Assembly: GCF_017742835.1 (NCBI RefSeq)
Contig: NZ_CP072392.1
Coordinates: forward strand, 645,388 to 709,387
Origin: Aquabacter sp. L1I39
GTDB taxonomy: Bacteria > Pseudomonadota > Alphaproteobacteria > Rhizobiales > Xanthobacteraceae
Reading direction: 5' to 3'
DNA length: 64,000 nucleotides
Shown piece after piece: positions 54,204 through 63,916 of this stretch (position 1 is the first letter of the stretch; each line of letters begins with the position of its first letter). A program made the position numbers and the translations under genes. Under the pieces are notes generated by a model. The model ran no database searches, had not been told where the DNA came from, and was given only the letters and a program-made list of their open reading frames with translations.

Positions 54204-54611
54204 ATGCTCGACCTTGGATATATCGCCGCCGGAGGGGCGCTCGGCTCCATCCTGCGCTTTGAGCTGAACCGCTGGCTCACGGCGATGCTGGGAAGTGCGC
54301 TTCCCTGGGGCACGATCCTTATCAATATCGGCGGCTCATTCGCCATCGGCCTGAGCGCGGCGCTTTTTGCGGGACGGGCCGGGGCGGCGATCCCCCTTGA
54401 GGCGCGGCAGTTCGTGCTGGTGGGCCTGTGCGGCGGCTTCACCACTTTTTCCTCGTTCAGCCTCCAGACCCTTTCGCTGATTCAGGCCGGCGAGCCCGGG
54501 CGCGCGCTGCTCAATGTGGGGCTATCGGTGGTGCTTTGCCTCGCCGGCGTGTGCCTCGGTTACGCGCTTCCCGGCACGCTGGCGGCGCTGTCCCCCCACG
54601 CGGGGGCGTGA
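54204..54611 (+). CDS. crcB: Fluoride efflux transporter CrcB
   Basis: CrcB (Fluc) is a small dual-topology fluoride channel that exports fluoride. I start at ATG 54204, after AGGTGG, giving 135 residues. The four helices and the motifs GGALGSILRFELNRW, NIGGSFAIGL and GFTTFSSFSLQT (with the fluoride-binding Phe pair) are all present. No fluoride riboswitch was recognised upstream. It is followed by the SDR gene after 45 bp. Confidence 0.95.
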   Translation: MLDLGYIAAGGALGSILRFELNRWLTAMLGSALPWGTILINIGGSFAIGLSAALFAGRAGAAIPLEARQFVLVGLCGGFTTFSSFSLQTLSLIQAGEPGRALLNVGLSVVLCLAGVCLGYALPGTLAALSPHAGA

Positions 54612-54656
54612 CGGCGGCGTCAACCAATACCCGCCCACTCACATGAGGAGCTCACC

Positions 54657-55433
54657 ATGAAAATCGACCTGTCCGGCAAGCGCGCCCTCGTGACCGGCTC
54701 GACGGCGGGCATCGGCCTTGCCATTGCCCGAGGCCTCGCGGAGGCTGGCGCATCCGTCGTCATCAATGGCCGCACAAAGGCCAATGTGGACGAGGCCCTC
54801 GCCCGCCTCGGCAGCGTGGTGCGCGGCCGTGCCATCGACCTGTCCACCGCCGAGGGGGCGCGGGACCTCGTCGCGCTGGAACCGGCCTTCGACATCGTGG
54901 TCAACAATCTCGGCATCTTCCAGCCGCAGGATTTCTTCGCGACCGACGATGCCATCTGGGACCGGCACTGGCAGGTGAACGTGATGCCCGGCGTGCGGCT
55001 GGCGCGCGCCTACCTGCCCGGCATGGCCGAACGCGGCTGGGGCCGCATGCTGTTCCTGGGCTCGGAATCCGCCTTCAACATCCCGGCGGACATGATCCAT
55101 TACGGCGTCAGCAAGACAGCGGACGTGGCGCTGGCGCGGGGCCTTGCCAAGCGCATGGCCGGCACCGGCGTCACCGTGAACTCCATCCTGCCCGGCCCCA
55201 CCCTTTCGGAGGGGGTGGCGCAGATGCTGAAGGCGCAGACCGCCGGTGGAAAGTCTCTGGAGGAGGCGGGCGCGGACTTCGTGCGGGCGCAGCGGCCCTC
55301 CTCACTCATCCGCCGCCTCGCCAGCGTGGAGGAGGTGGCAAGCATGGCCGTCTACCTCGCCTCGCCGCTCGCCTCCGCCACCACGGGCGCGGCGCTTCGG
55401 GTGGATGGCGGCGTCATCGACTTCATCAGTTGA
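54657..55433 (+). CDS. SDR family NAD(P)-dependent oxidoreductase
   Basis: A 258-residue classical short-chain dehydrogenase. Cofactor motif TGSTAGIG (residues 13-20), NNLG near 82, catalytic Tyr149/Lys153 (YGVSK), with the conserved Ser upstream in LGSES. Substrate unknown. Strong RBS (GAGGAGCTCACC). It is 18 bp from the FAD monooxygenase, so the two likely act on the same compound. Confidence 0.94.
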   Translation: MKIDLSGKRALVTGSTAGIGLAIARGLAEAGASVVINGRTKANVDEALARLGSVVRGRAIDLSTAEGARDLVALEPAFDIVVNNLGIFQPQDFFATDDAIWDRHWQVNVMPGVRLARAYLPGMAERGWGRMLFLGSESAFNIPADMIHYGVSKTADVALARGLAKRMAGTGVTVNSILPGPTLSEGVAQMLKAQTAGGKSLEEAGADFVRAQRPSSLIRRLASVEEVASMAVYLASPLASATTGAALRVDGGVIDFIS

Positions 55434-55451
55434 ACCGGGGAGCATTCCGTC

Positions 55452-56579
55452 ATGAGCCCACGCATCCTCATCATCGGCGGGTCCATGGGCGGCCTGTTCG
55501 CCGCCTTTTTGCTCGGCCGGGCCGGTTTCGACGTGACCGTGGCCGAGCGGTCCGAGCATGGCCTGGACGGGCGCGGCGCGGGCCTGGTGGCGCAGCGGGA
55601 GGTCTTCGCCATGCTCCGGGAAGCGGGCGTCGCGCATCTGGCTCATGTGGGCGTCACGGCGCAGGAGCGGATCTATCTGGACCGCGACGACCACATCATC
55701 CATCGCCAGCGCACGCCCCAGATGCAGCTGTCATGGGACGTGCTCTTCCGCACCTTCCGCGATCTGGTGCCGGATGCGCGCTATGGCATCGGCCGGCGCG
55801 CCCTCGCCGTGGAATCCGACGGGACCGGGGCGCGGGTGCGCTTTGCCGACGGCCATCAGGAGACGGCGGACCTGGTGATCGGTGCCGACGGCATCGGGTC
55901 CGTGCTTCGAGCGGCGGTGTCGGGGCCGGAAAGCCTACCCCATTATGTGGGCTATGCCACCTGGCGCGGCCTGGTGCCGGAGACCGAGGTGCCGGAGCAA
56001 GCGGCGCGGCACTTGTTCGAGCGGTTCGCCTTCCATGAAGGCCCCGGCTCGCACATCCTGGGCTATCTGGTTCCCGGCCCGGACGGCGCCACGGAGCCGG
56101 GCCGGCGGCGCTACAATTGGGTCTGGTACCGGCGCTATCAGCCCGATGACCTCCGCCAGATCCTGGTGGATCGCGACGGGCAGGCCCGCCCCTTCTCGCT
56201 CGCACCCGGCCGCGTGCGCCCCGAGCAGGTGCGGGCGCTCCATGCGGAGGCGGACGAAAGGCTGCCCGCCTCCTTCGCGGCAGCGGTGCGGGCGGAACCC
56301 CGGCCCTTCCTTCACGCCATCTTCGACTATGCCCCGGACCATATGGTGAAGGGCCGTGTGGCGCTCCTGGGCGATGCCGCCTTCGTCGCCCGGCCGCACA
56401 CGGCCATGGGGGTCGCCAAGGCGGCGGGCGATGCCTTTGCCTTGCGCGACGGGCTGCGCCAGCACCGGGATCTGGATGCGGCGCTGGGCGCCTATGAGGC
56501 CGCGCGCGTGCCCGTGGGCCAGGCGATCGTCGCCTATGGGCAAAGGCTCGGGCAGAGCCTTCTGCTGGAGACGGCGTGA
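55452..56579 (+). CDS. FAD-dependent monooxygenase
   Basis: A 375-residue single-component flavin hydroxylase of the PHBH fold. FAD-binding GGSMGGLFAAF (residues 9-19), the second motif around VIGADGIGSVLR, and GDAAFVARPHTAMGVAKAAGDA near 310-330. This last motif resembles 2,6-dihydroxypyridine hydroxylases, but the substrate is not certain. Operon with the upstream SDR gene; convergent with the large sensor gene, with only 18 bp between stops. Confidence 0.92.
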   Translation: MSPRILIIGGSMGGLFAAFLLGRAGFDVTVAERSEHGLDGRGAGLVAQREVFAMLREAGVAHLAHVGVTAQERIYLDRDDHIIHRQRTPQMQLSWDVLFRTFRDLVPDARYGIGRRALAVESDGTGARVRFADGHQETADLVIGADGIGSVLRAAVSGPESLPHYVGYATWRGLVPETEVPEQAARHLFERFAFHEGPGSHILGYLVPGPDGATEPGRRRYNWVWYRRYQPDDLRQILVDRDGQARPFSLAPGRVRPEQVRALHAEADERLPASFAAAVRAEPRPFLHAIFDYAPDHMVKGRVALLGDAAFVARPHTAMGVAKAAGDAFALRDGLRQHRDLDAALGAYEAARVPVGQAIVAYGQRLGQSLLLETA

Positions 56580-56597
56580 TCCGCCGCCCCCCCTGCG

Positions 56598-59500
56598 TCA
56601 CGGGCGGGCCAGGGGGAGCCGCACCAGGAAGCTGCTGCCTTCGCCCTCCACGGAGCGCGCTTCCAGGGCGCCGCCATGCAGCTCCATGATGGAGCGGCAA
56701 ATGGCGAGCCCGACGCCCATTCCCGTGGTCTTGGTGGTGAAGAAGGGCTGGAAGATGCGGGCGATCACCGCCTGCGACATGCCCGGGCCGGTATCCTCGA
56801 TGGCCACCTCGATGTCATCGCCCTCCAGGCGCGTGCCGATGCGCAGGCGCCGCTCGCCTCCATCGGTGCCGCTCATGGCCTGGATGGCATTGGTGATGAG
56901 GTTGAAGAACACCTGCTGAAGCTGGACATTGCTGGCCAGCACCAGGTTGCGCGTCTCGCCAAAGCTGGTGGTCAAGGCGATCCGGTTTGAGGTCAGGTCG
57001 GCGGCGACGATCTTGAGCACGTCATCCACCACGTCCTCGATGGCGATCGGGCTCGTGGGCGAGGGCTCCTGTTTCACCAGCGCGCGCAGGGCGGTGATGA
57101 TGTCGGCCGCGCGCCGTCCGGATTGGCGGATGCTCTGGAGACTTTTGGCCACCTCCGCGAGGTCCGGCTGCGCCCTGTTCAGCCAGCGCAAGCCCGCATC
57201 TGCATGCGCGACGAGGCTGGCGAGGGGCTGGTTGATCTCATGGGCGATGGACGAGGCGAAGCTGCCCATGGCGGTGAGCTGGTTGGCGCGCGCCAGATCG
57301 CTGCGGGCTTCGCGCAGATCGAACTCGGCCGTCGCCCGGCGCAGATTCTCCTCCATCAGGTCGCCATAGAGCCGCGCCGCATCCAGCGAGATGGCCGCCT
57401 GGGGCGCGATGACCTCCAGCATGGCCATGCGCTGGGGGGTGAAGACATCGGCGCTGAGGGCATTCTCCAGATGCAGCATGCCGATCAATTCGCCGCGCTT
57501 GACCAGCGGAATGCAGGCCAGCGAGCGGATAGTGCGCCCGCCCATGGAGAGGCCCCTTTCGCTGGCCTCCAAAGCGGCGTCGGCCATGGTGACCGCACGC
57601 CCCGTGCGCAGCACCGTCTTGAGCACGGAGGTGGGCATGAGGTCATCCGGCGCGGCGGCGGGCTGAAGCTCGATCTCGATCTCCTGGCCCCGCACCCGCG
57701 CAACAGCCTCCACCACCGGCCGCCCCTGGCGCAGCAACAGGAGCAGGCCGAACCGAGCGCCGGCATGAACGATCATGCTCTTCATCAAGGTACGCACGAC
57801 CTGTTCGAGGCCCACCTCCTCCGCCAGGGTCTGGGACGCGGCCGTCATGACCGTCAGGTCCAGCTCCTGCTGCATCCGGCGCGGGGCTTCGGCGGCGCCG
57901 ACCTCGCCGCCGGGCAGGTTCAGATGCGCGGCAAGCCGCGCCGCCTTGCCCTGCGCGCCCCATTGGCGATAGGCCTGGATGGCGCCCATGAGGCACCCCT
58001 GGGCGGGCGCCTTCAGCTTGATCTCCTGGTAGAAGCGCGCCGCAAGTTCCAGGGCCAGGGCCTGCTCGTGGATGAACCCTGCCGCAGCGGCGGCGTCCGC
58101 GGCGCGCTCAAAGAGCGCCATGGCTTCCGCGCGCTGGCCGGACAGGCGCGCGGCCTCCGCTTCCAAGGTCAGGTGCTTGGGCGAGAACGTCTCCGGATTG
58201 AGCCCGGCCCAGGACCTGAAACGGGCCCGCGCGTCCGCCATGCGGGCCAGCCGCGCCTCGGCCGAGCGCCCGGCGGCCGGAACGTGGGCCTCCGCCAGAG
58301 CCAGGAAGAACAGGGTCATGGCCGTATCAATATGGGCGGGCGCGGCCCAGGCCATGGCCTGCGCGGCCTCCAGCTCCCGGTGCGCGGCCGCAAGGTCGTC
58401 CAGGAGGAAGGCCTGCACGCCGGCATAATGGGTGACCCAGTAGCGCGTCGCCACCGATGTGCCGGCAAGGTCGGTGTCAGCCGGGCGCGCGCAGGGCTCT
58501 CCGGTCACCAGGGCATCCACAAGGCCGCATTGCGCCACCAGTATCCGCTCGATGTCGCCATAGCCGATGTCGCGGGTCAGGGCGATGCTGTCCACCAGCT
58601 CCGCGCGCACGCGGTCGAGCCGCGTGCCGATGACCAGCATGTCGGAGGCAATGTGGTTGCGGGCATAGCAGACCATGCCCAGATCCCCCGCCGCCTGCCC
58701 CACCCGCGCGCCCTCGCGGGCATGGCTGAGGGCGGTGCGCAGGGGCAAGGTCCAGGGGCTGACCTGGTCCAGCGCGATCAGCGCGGCGGTGCGCTGCGCT
58801 TCGTAGCCGTCGCGCTTGGCGAGCCTCGTCGCGGCCATGGCATAGCCGGCGCCTTGCGCATAGGCACCGAAATAATGGGCGCTGAGCAGGCCGAAAAAGG
58901 CCAGGCCATAGGCCGATTCCGGCGCCGCTCCATGCGCCAGCGTCAGCTCCATGATCTTGATGACATGGAAGAAGCGCAGGTCGCCCTCGACGAAGAAGGA
59001 CGAGACGAGGGTGGAGAGCAGGGACAGCGCCGCGCGCGCCCGCCGGTCGGTCATGTCCGGCAGCAAGACGAGGTCGTCCATCCGGATGCGGTCAAGGGCC
59101 TCCTGGCAGGCGCGGTAGGCCGCCTCCAGGTCGCTGGGACCGGGCTGGGTTTCCAGGTGCACATCGAGCGCCCTGAGGCCGTCCATCGCCACGTCGATGG
59201 CCTGCGCATAGGCGCCTTTGACCGTCAGCGCGATCGCCTTCAGGCGGCAGATGTCTGCCAGGCTGATGGGATCGTGGTCCGGGGGCGCGAGGGCATCGAG
59301 GGCCGCGAGAGCCTCGTCCACGCGGCCGAGGGCCAGCAGGCAGTCGCATTGCAGCCATTCGGTGTCGAAGACCAGGGTGGCGAGGTCCGGCGGCGGGTCA
59401 CCGGGCAGGATGCGCCGGATCAGCTCGACGAAATGCAGCGCGCGATGGGCTTCGCCCGCGGAGCGGCAGGCGCGCGCGGCCAGATGCAGGATCTGGGCGA

Positions 59501-61751
59501 ATGGGCGCCGCTCCTGCTCGGCGATGTCCTCGAGCGCGCAATGCTCGATCTGCGACGCGATCTCGAAAGCGCAATCCGCGTCCAGCACAGGGGGACGGGC
59601 CATAAGCGCGCGCGCATTGACGAGGTGCTTGCGCGCCCTCTGGGCCGGCGACAGGCTGGCATAGGCCGCTTCCAGCACCCGGTCATGGGCCACCGCGAAG
59701 TCGGTGCCGGAGCGAACCAGGAGCCCGGCGGCGACGAGCCCATTGGCGGCCCGCCCGGTTTCCTCGGAACTCGCACCGGACACCTCCGCCGCGAAGGCGG
59801 CAGAGCAGCGCCCACCCAGCGTCGCGCAGCTTTGCAGGACGCTGCGTTGGAGCGTGGTCAGGCCCTTCACGCGCTCCAGCATCAGGTCCGCGATGGCGTG
59901 CTGAGGCCTGCGGCGCTGGTCGTTCCACACCCATTCCTGCCGATCGTCATCGAACTGGAGCACGTCCTCCTCCAGCAGCCTTTGCAGCAACTGCCCGATG
60001 AAGAAGGGATTGCCGTGGGTCTCACGATGAACGCGCGCCGCAATGGGACCGACGGCCTCCGGCACGCTCTTCAGGATGAAGGCCACCAGTGCCGTCGTAT
60101 CAGCCTGCTGCAACGGCTCAAGGCGTAGCGCCTGCGCGAAGGCCGGCGAGGTCCTGGCCACATCAAGCACGTCCCTCACGCTTTTCCGGTTTTGGGCTTC
60201 GGTCCGGTAGGTGAGGATCACAAAGACATGCGCGGGGGCTTCGCTGCACATTTGCCGGACCAAGTTGAGGCTGGCGTGATCGAACCATTGAAGGTCGTCC
60301 AGGAACAGCACAAGCGGTGCGTCGCGCGCGGCGAGGGCCGCAAACGTCTCAGCCAGGATGCGCGCGGAGCGGGCCTGGGCGATGTGGGCGGGGACATCTG
60401 CCAAGTGATGGGCCTCGGGGGGCAGGATGGTCAGGTCCGGCACCAGCTCGGCCAGCACCCGTCCGCATCCCACGATGGCCCCGAGACGCGCGCGGGCGGC
60501 GGCCAAGACCTGCTCATCTCCGCCCAAAAGGTGCGCCAGGGCGGTGCGCAGCGCCTGGGCAATGGGCGCAAAGGGCGTCCCCTCGCGCAATTGGACGCCC
60601 TTGCCCGAGGTGCACAGGCTTCCCCATTCGCCCAATTGGGCGATCTGGGCTTCCACCAGCGCGGATTTCCCCGCGCCGGGCTCGCCCGACACGAGCACGA
60701 TCCGCCGCGGGGACGCGGCGCGGAAGGCCGCAAACAGTTCGCTTAGGGTTTTCAGTTCCCGGCGACGGCCGAACAGGAGCCCCGCCCCGCGCGGCGGATC
60801 GGCAAGCTCGCCGCGCGCCAGCACGAAATCCTCGGCCTCGCGGCCCTCGGCGAGCGCAGCGGCCACCCGGCGGAAATCCGCATGGAGCGCTTGCGCGGTC
60901 TGATAGCGCTGCCTGGGATCCTTGCTGATGAGCTTGAGGACCATCTTGTCGAGGATGGGGGGAAGGTCGGGCCGACTGAGACGCAGGGACGGCGCCTGCA
61001 TGGCCACATGGGCATGCAGCCAGCCGGAGAGGCTGGACGCCGTGAGGGGCAAGGCGCCCGCAACATATTCGTAGAGCAGCACGCCCAGCGCATAGAGGTC
61101 GGTGCGGGCATCGATGGGGGCGGGATCCGTGCGGATGAGTTCCGGCGCCGCATAGGCAAGGTCCGCGCCCCCGATGCGGCGGCCCTCGGATGTGCCGGCC
61201 TGCACACCGCAGGTCGAGCCGAATCCGGCAAAGCGCACCCGACCATCGGGTTCCACCATAAGCCGGGCGGGGGACAGGCCGCCATGGAAGAGACCGGCCC
61301 GGTGCAGCCGCGCGAGGGCGGCGGTGGCTGCCAAAGCGAGGTCCACGATGGCGCGCACATCCGCCTCGGCAGCGGGCAGGTCGGCCAGGGTCCGGCCGGT
61401 CCGCGGGGGATAGGCCAACGCGAGCCGGTCCTGCTCCACCCGGAAAAGGGGCACCTCCGCAAGCTCGGCCCCCAGTTCCAGCGCGAGACTCGCATCAGCC
61501 TGGAGGCGGGAGGCGGGCGGCGTGTTCCAGTCGGCGAGCAGGATGCGCCAGGGCTCGCCTGCGTCATCCACCACCAGCCACTGGTCGATGCCCGCTTCGC
61601 TGGTTCGGGACCTGATGGTGAGGCCGGACCACCAGTGGGCATCCTTGGTGTCGAGACGGGAGGAGATGTCGTTGGCCATGAAGGAGGCGCCGTGCGGAGC
61701 GGGGGTCCGGCTATGATAGGAGATGCCGGGAGCATGACGGCTGGAATTCAT
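56598..61751 (-). CDS. Giant hybrid sensor: pseudokinase, AAA ATPase, TPR, GAF, histidine kinase
   Basis: A 1717-residue protein (ATG 61751 preceded by AGAGGCGACC; alternatives are GTG 61823 and ATG 61679). Domains in order: a Ser/Thr-kinase-like domain (about 40-290), an AAA/predicted ATPase with Walker A GEPGAGKSA (about 354-362) and Walker B VLFLDDLQWFD, a long helical TPR-like region (about 600-1240), a GAF domain (about 1275-1430), HisKA with His1504 (SIAHEINQPLA), and HATPase with EDTGPGMSQ and GMGVGLAI. The kinase motifs are degenerate: HRDLKP is HGGLSP (156-161), DFG is GFG (176-178), and no catalytic Lys is visible; APE is kept. It should sense and signal through its histidine kinase. 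Its output partner is unknown; the divergent AraC gene is a candidate. Confidence 0.92.
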   Translation of the reverse strand: MNSSRHAPGISYHSRTPAPHGASFMANDISSRLDTKDAHWWSGLTIRSRTSEAGIDQWLVVDDAGEPWRILLADWNTPPASRLQADASLALELGAELAEVPLFRVEQDRLALAYPPRTGRTLADLPAAEADVRAIVDLALAATAALARLHRAGLFHGGLSPARLMVEPDGRVRFAGFGSTCGVQAGTSEGRRIGGADLAYAAPELIRTDPAPIDARTDLYALGVLLYEYVAGALPLTASSLSGWLHAHVAMQAPSLRLSRPDLPPILDKMVLKLISKDPRQRYQTAQALHADFRRVAAALAEGREAEDFVLARGELADPPRGAGLLFGRRRELKTLSELFAAFRAASPRRIVLVSGEPGAGKSALVEAQIAQLGEWGSLCTSGKGVQLREGTPFAPIAQALRTALAHLLGGDEQVLAAARARLGAIVGCGRVLAELVPDLTILPPEAHHLADVPAHIAQARSARILAETFAALAARDAPLVLFLDDLQWFDHASLNLVRQMCSEAPAHVFVILTYRTEAQNRKSVRDVLDVARTSPAFAQALRLEPLQQADTTALVAFILKSVPEAVGPIAARVHRETHGNPFFIGQLLQRLLEEDVLQFDDDRQEWVWNDQRRRPQHAIADLMLERVKGLTTLQRSVLQSCATLGGRCSAAFAAEVSGASSEETGRAANGLVAAGLLVRSGTDFAVAHDRVLEAAYASLSPAQRARKHLVNARALMARPPVLDADCAFEIASQIEHCALEDIAEQERRPFAQILHLAARACRSAGEAHRALHFVELIRRILPGDPPPDLATLVFDTEWLQCDCLLALGRVDEALAALDALAPPDHDPISLADICRLKAIALTVKGAYAQAIDVAMDGLRALDVHLETQPGPSDLEAAYRACQEALDRIRMDDLVLLPDMTDRRARAALSLLSTLVSSFFVEGDLRFFHVIKIMELTLAHGAAPESAYGLAFFGLLSAHYFGAYAQGAGYAMAATRLAKRDGYEAQRTAALIALDQVSPWTLPLRTALSHAREGARVGQAAGDLGMVCYARNHIASDMLVIGTRLDRVRAELVDSIALTRDIGYGDIERILVAQCGLVDALVTGEPCARPADTDLAGTSVATRYWVTHYAGVQAFLLDDLAAAHRELEAAQAMAWAAPAHIDTAMTLFFLALAEAHVPAAGRSAEARLARMADARARFRSWAGLNPETFSPKHLTLEAEAARLSGQRAEAMALFERAADAAAAAGFIHEQALALELAARFYQEIKLKAPAQGCLMGAIQAYRQWGAQGKAARLAAHLNLPGGEVGAAEAPRRMQQELDLTVMTAASQTLAEEVGLEQVVRTLMKSMIVHAGARFGLLLLLRQGRPVVEAVARVRGQEIEIELQPAAAPDDLMPTSVLKTVLRTGRAVTMADAALEASERGLSMGGRTIRSLACIPLVKRGELIGMLHLENALSADVFTPQRMAMLEVIAPQAAISLDAARLYGDLMEENLRRATAEFDLREARSDLARANQLTAMGSFASSIAHEINQPLASLVAHADAGLRWLNRAQPDLAEVAKSLQSIRQSGRRAADIITALRALVKQEPSPTSPIAIEDVVDDVLKIVAADLTSNRIALTTSFGETRNLVLASNVQLQQVFFNLITNAIQAMSGTDGGERRLRIGTRLEGDDIEVAIEDTGPGMSQAVIARIFQPFFTTKTTGMGVGLAICRSIMELHGGALEARSVEGEGSSFLVRLPLARP

Positions 61752-61962
61752 GGTCGCCTCTGGCAGAGCCTCGTCTACTGCAGTTTCCGGACGGACGGAG
61801 ATTGGCCGATCATCCGCACTCACAATGCCCCATGCGTCTGCGCTGCGTCTTTGCCGGGAGCGGCATTGTGTTTGCCGGAATTGACAGACTTGATCGGCAC
61901 AGCCCCCTGCCCCAAGATAGAGGGTCTAGCGAGATACCGCCCTTCGGACCGAGGTGTCGCAC

Positions 61963-62853
61963 ATGGCCAGCGTGCATGATTTCGGCCGCAGGAAGTTTCC
62001 GCGGGGCGAGGTGCTGCTGAGTTCCGGGCGCCGCAACTGGTCCGGCATGGCCGCCGAAGTGCGCAACCATCCCGCCGGCGAGATCCCGCCCCCCGTCCCC
62101 CAGCAGATGGAAATCACCCTGGCCTTGTCCGGCTCGCCGACCGGCCGCGTGGAGCGGCGGGGAAATGGCGAGTGGCAGGACACCCCGGCGCGGCCCGGGA
62201 CGCTCTGGCTCTGCCCGATCGGCGTGGTGGAGGAGTCCATCCGCATCACGGAGGATCTGAGCTCGATCCTGCACATCTTCATCGGCCATGAGGTCTTCAA
62301 GGAGGTGTCGCGCACGGTGTCTCGGGCCGTCTCGCCCGAAAGCATCGCCTACCGCGCCGGCATCGACGATGAATTCGTGCGACAGGTGGGATACAGGATC
62401 AGCGCCGAACTGGAGGAGGAGACCTGCGTCGGCGGCCTGCTTGTGGACAGCCTGTCGAGCGCCATGGCGGCCCATCTCGTCGCCACCTATAGCGGCGCCC
62501 TGTTACAGGACCGGGAGAATCCGCGCATCGATCAGGTCCGGATGCGCCGGGTGGTGGATTACATCAACGACAATCTCGACGCCGATATCTCCTTGGCCGA
62601 CCTGTCCGAAATCGCCTGCCTCAGCCACCATCATTTTGCGCGTGCGTTCCGCTCCGCTGTCGGGGTGCCACCCCACCGCTTCATCAGCACGCTGCGTCTG
62701 AAGCGCGCGCAGGATCTGCTCGCCCACACCCAGGCCAACCTCGCAGACATCGCGTTTGCGTGCCGCTTCTCATCCCAATCCACCTTCACGCGCGCCTTCC
62801 GGCGCCATATGGGCCTGTCGCCCGGAGAATATCGGCGCAAGGCCGGCCGCTGA
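61963..62853 (+). CDS. AraC-family transcriptional regulator
   Basis: A 296-residue regulator. The C-terminal DNA-binding region (about 190-290) has two helix-turn-helix motifs: ISLADLSEIACLSHHHFARAF and LADIAFACRFSSQSTFTRAF, ending in the typical GLSPGEYRR. The N-terminal 180 residues form a cupin-like sensor without clear ligand. ATG 61963 has GAGG 8 bp upstream; GTG 61954 is an alternative. It is divergent from the giant sensor gene, with about 210 bp between the starts. The downstream hydrolase is convergent. Confidence 0.94.
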   Translation: MASVHDFGRRKFPRGEVLLSSGRRNWSGMAAEVRNHPAGEIPPPVPQQMEITLALSGSPTGRVERRGNGEWQDTPARPGTLWLCPIGVVEESIRITEDLSSILHIFIGHEVFKEVSRTVSRAVSPESIAYRAGIDDEFVRQVGYRISAELEEETCVGGLLVDSLSSAMAAHLVATYSGALLQDRENPRIDQVRMRRVVDYINDNLDADISLADLSEIACLSHHHFARAFRSAVGVPPHRFISTLRLKRAQDLLAHTQANLADIAFACRFSSQSTFTRAFRRHMGLSPGEYRRKAGR

Positions 62854-62893
62854 GGCGCGTGCGGCTGGCCGTAGCGTCGGCTCTGCCCCTCGA

Positions 62894-62922
62894 GGCGGAC
62901 CACGGGAGGCCCGTGATCCGCC
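62894..62922. terminator. Bidirectional hairpin between convergent genes
   Basis: GGCGGACCACGGG (62894-62906) pairs with CCCGTGATCCGCC (62910-62922) with one mismatch over 13 bp, loop AGG. It sits between the convergent AraC and hydrolase genes. No T tract. Confidence 0.65.
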
Positions 62923-62934
62923 GGGGAGCAGGGA

Positions 62935-62960
62935 TCAGCCCTTCACGTCAGCCCTTCACG
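62935..62960. repeat. 13-bp tandem duplication at the hydrolase 3' end
   Basis: TCAGCCCTTCACG occurs twice without interruption (62935-62947 and 62948-62960). The second copy contains the hydrolase stop codon (TCA on plus, TGA on minus) and its last codons. Confidence 0.9.
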
Positions 62961-63916
62961 AAGGCCAGGAGATCGGGATTGATGACGTCCGCATGGGTGG
63001 TCAGCATCCCATGGGGGAAGCCCGGATAGATCTTCAGGGTGCTGTTCTTGACGAGCTTGGCCTGAAGGATCGCCGCATCCTTGTAGGGCACCACCTGGTC
63101 GTCATCGCCCTGGAGCACGAGGGTGGGCACCGTGATGGCCTTCAGGTCCTCGGTCTGGTCGGTCTCCGAGAAGGCCTTGATGCCCTCATACTGGGCAAAC
63201 GCGCCGCCCATCATGCCCTGCCGCCACCAATTCTGGATGATGCCCTGGGACACCTTCGCGCCGGGACGATTGAAGCCGTAGAAGGGACCGGACGCCACGT
63301 CCAGGTAGAATTGCGAGCGGTTGGCCGCAAGGGCAGCGCGGAAGCCGTCGAACACCTCAATGGGGGTGCCTTCGGGATTGGCGGGGGTCTTCAGCATCAG
63401 CGGGGGAATGGCAGCCACCAGGACAGCCTTGGCCACGCGCCCCTGCGGCTGGCCGTAGCGGGCCACATAGCGGGCCACTTCGCCGCCGCCAGTGGAATGG
63501 CCGATATGGACGACATTGCGCAGGTCGAGATGCTCCACCACCGCCGAGGCATCCGCCGCGTAGCGGTCGATGGTGTTGCCGGTGTCCACCTGGCTGGAGC
63601 GGCCATGGCCGCGGCGGTCATGGGCGACCACCCGGTAGCCCTTGGAGAGGAAGAACAGGAGCTGCGCGTCCCAGTCATCGGACGACAGGGGCCAGCCATG
63701 GTGGAAATGGATGGTCTGGGCGTCCTTCGGGCCCCAATCCTTGAAGAAGATCTCAGTCCCGTCCGCCGTTTTCACGAAGCCGCTGCTCATCGAAGTCTCT
63801 CCGGTCCTGTGGTTCGCGCCGGAAGTGGCGCCCTTGGTGCTGGCACTGGCGCGAACGGGAAGCATCGTCGTCGCCGCGAGGCCCGCTGCGATGCCGAATA
63901 CCCCCCGTCGGGTCAT
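62948..63916 (-). CDS. Exported alpha/beta hydrolase, chloroperoxidase-like
   Basis: A 322-residue hydrolase of the non-heme haloperoxidase/arylesterase family. The catalytic triad is Ser141 ([12 protein letters not shown]), an Asp near 272 (LQGDDDQVV) and His302 (FPHGML). The N-terminus carries a Tat-type signal ([24 protein letters not shown]), which is unusual: most close relatives are cytoplasmic, so this copy appears to be exported to the periplasm. A second possible start is Met43 ([11 protein letters not shown]), which would give the cytoplasmic form of about 280 residues; the long coding region upstream and the RR motif favour the long form. Confidence 0.9.
   Translation of the reverse strand: MTRRGVFGIAAGLAATTMLPVRASASTKGATSGANHRTGETSMSSGFVKTADGTEIFFKDWGPKDAQTIHFHHGWPLSSDDWDAQLLFFLSKGYRVVAHDRRGHGRSSQVDTGNTIDRYAADASAVVEHLDLRNVVHIGHSTGGGEVARYVARYGQPQGRVAKAVLVAAIPPLMLKTPANPEGTPIEVFDGFRAALAANRSQFYLDVASGPFYGFNRPGAKVSQGIIQNWWRQGMMGGAFAQYEGIKAFSETDQTEDLKAITVPTLVLQGDDDQVVPYKDAAILQAKLVKNSTLKIYPGFPHGMLTTHADVINPDLLAFVKG

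Noticed and set aside
57123..60128. A 1001-codon plus-strand open frame opposite the giant sensor gene
   Set aside because: Antisense shadow of a well-supported protein; product is low complexity with no domain.
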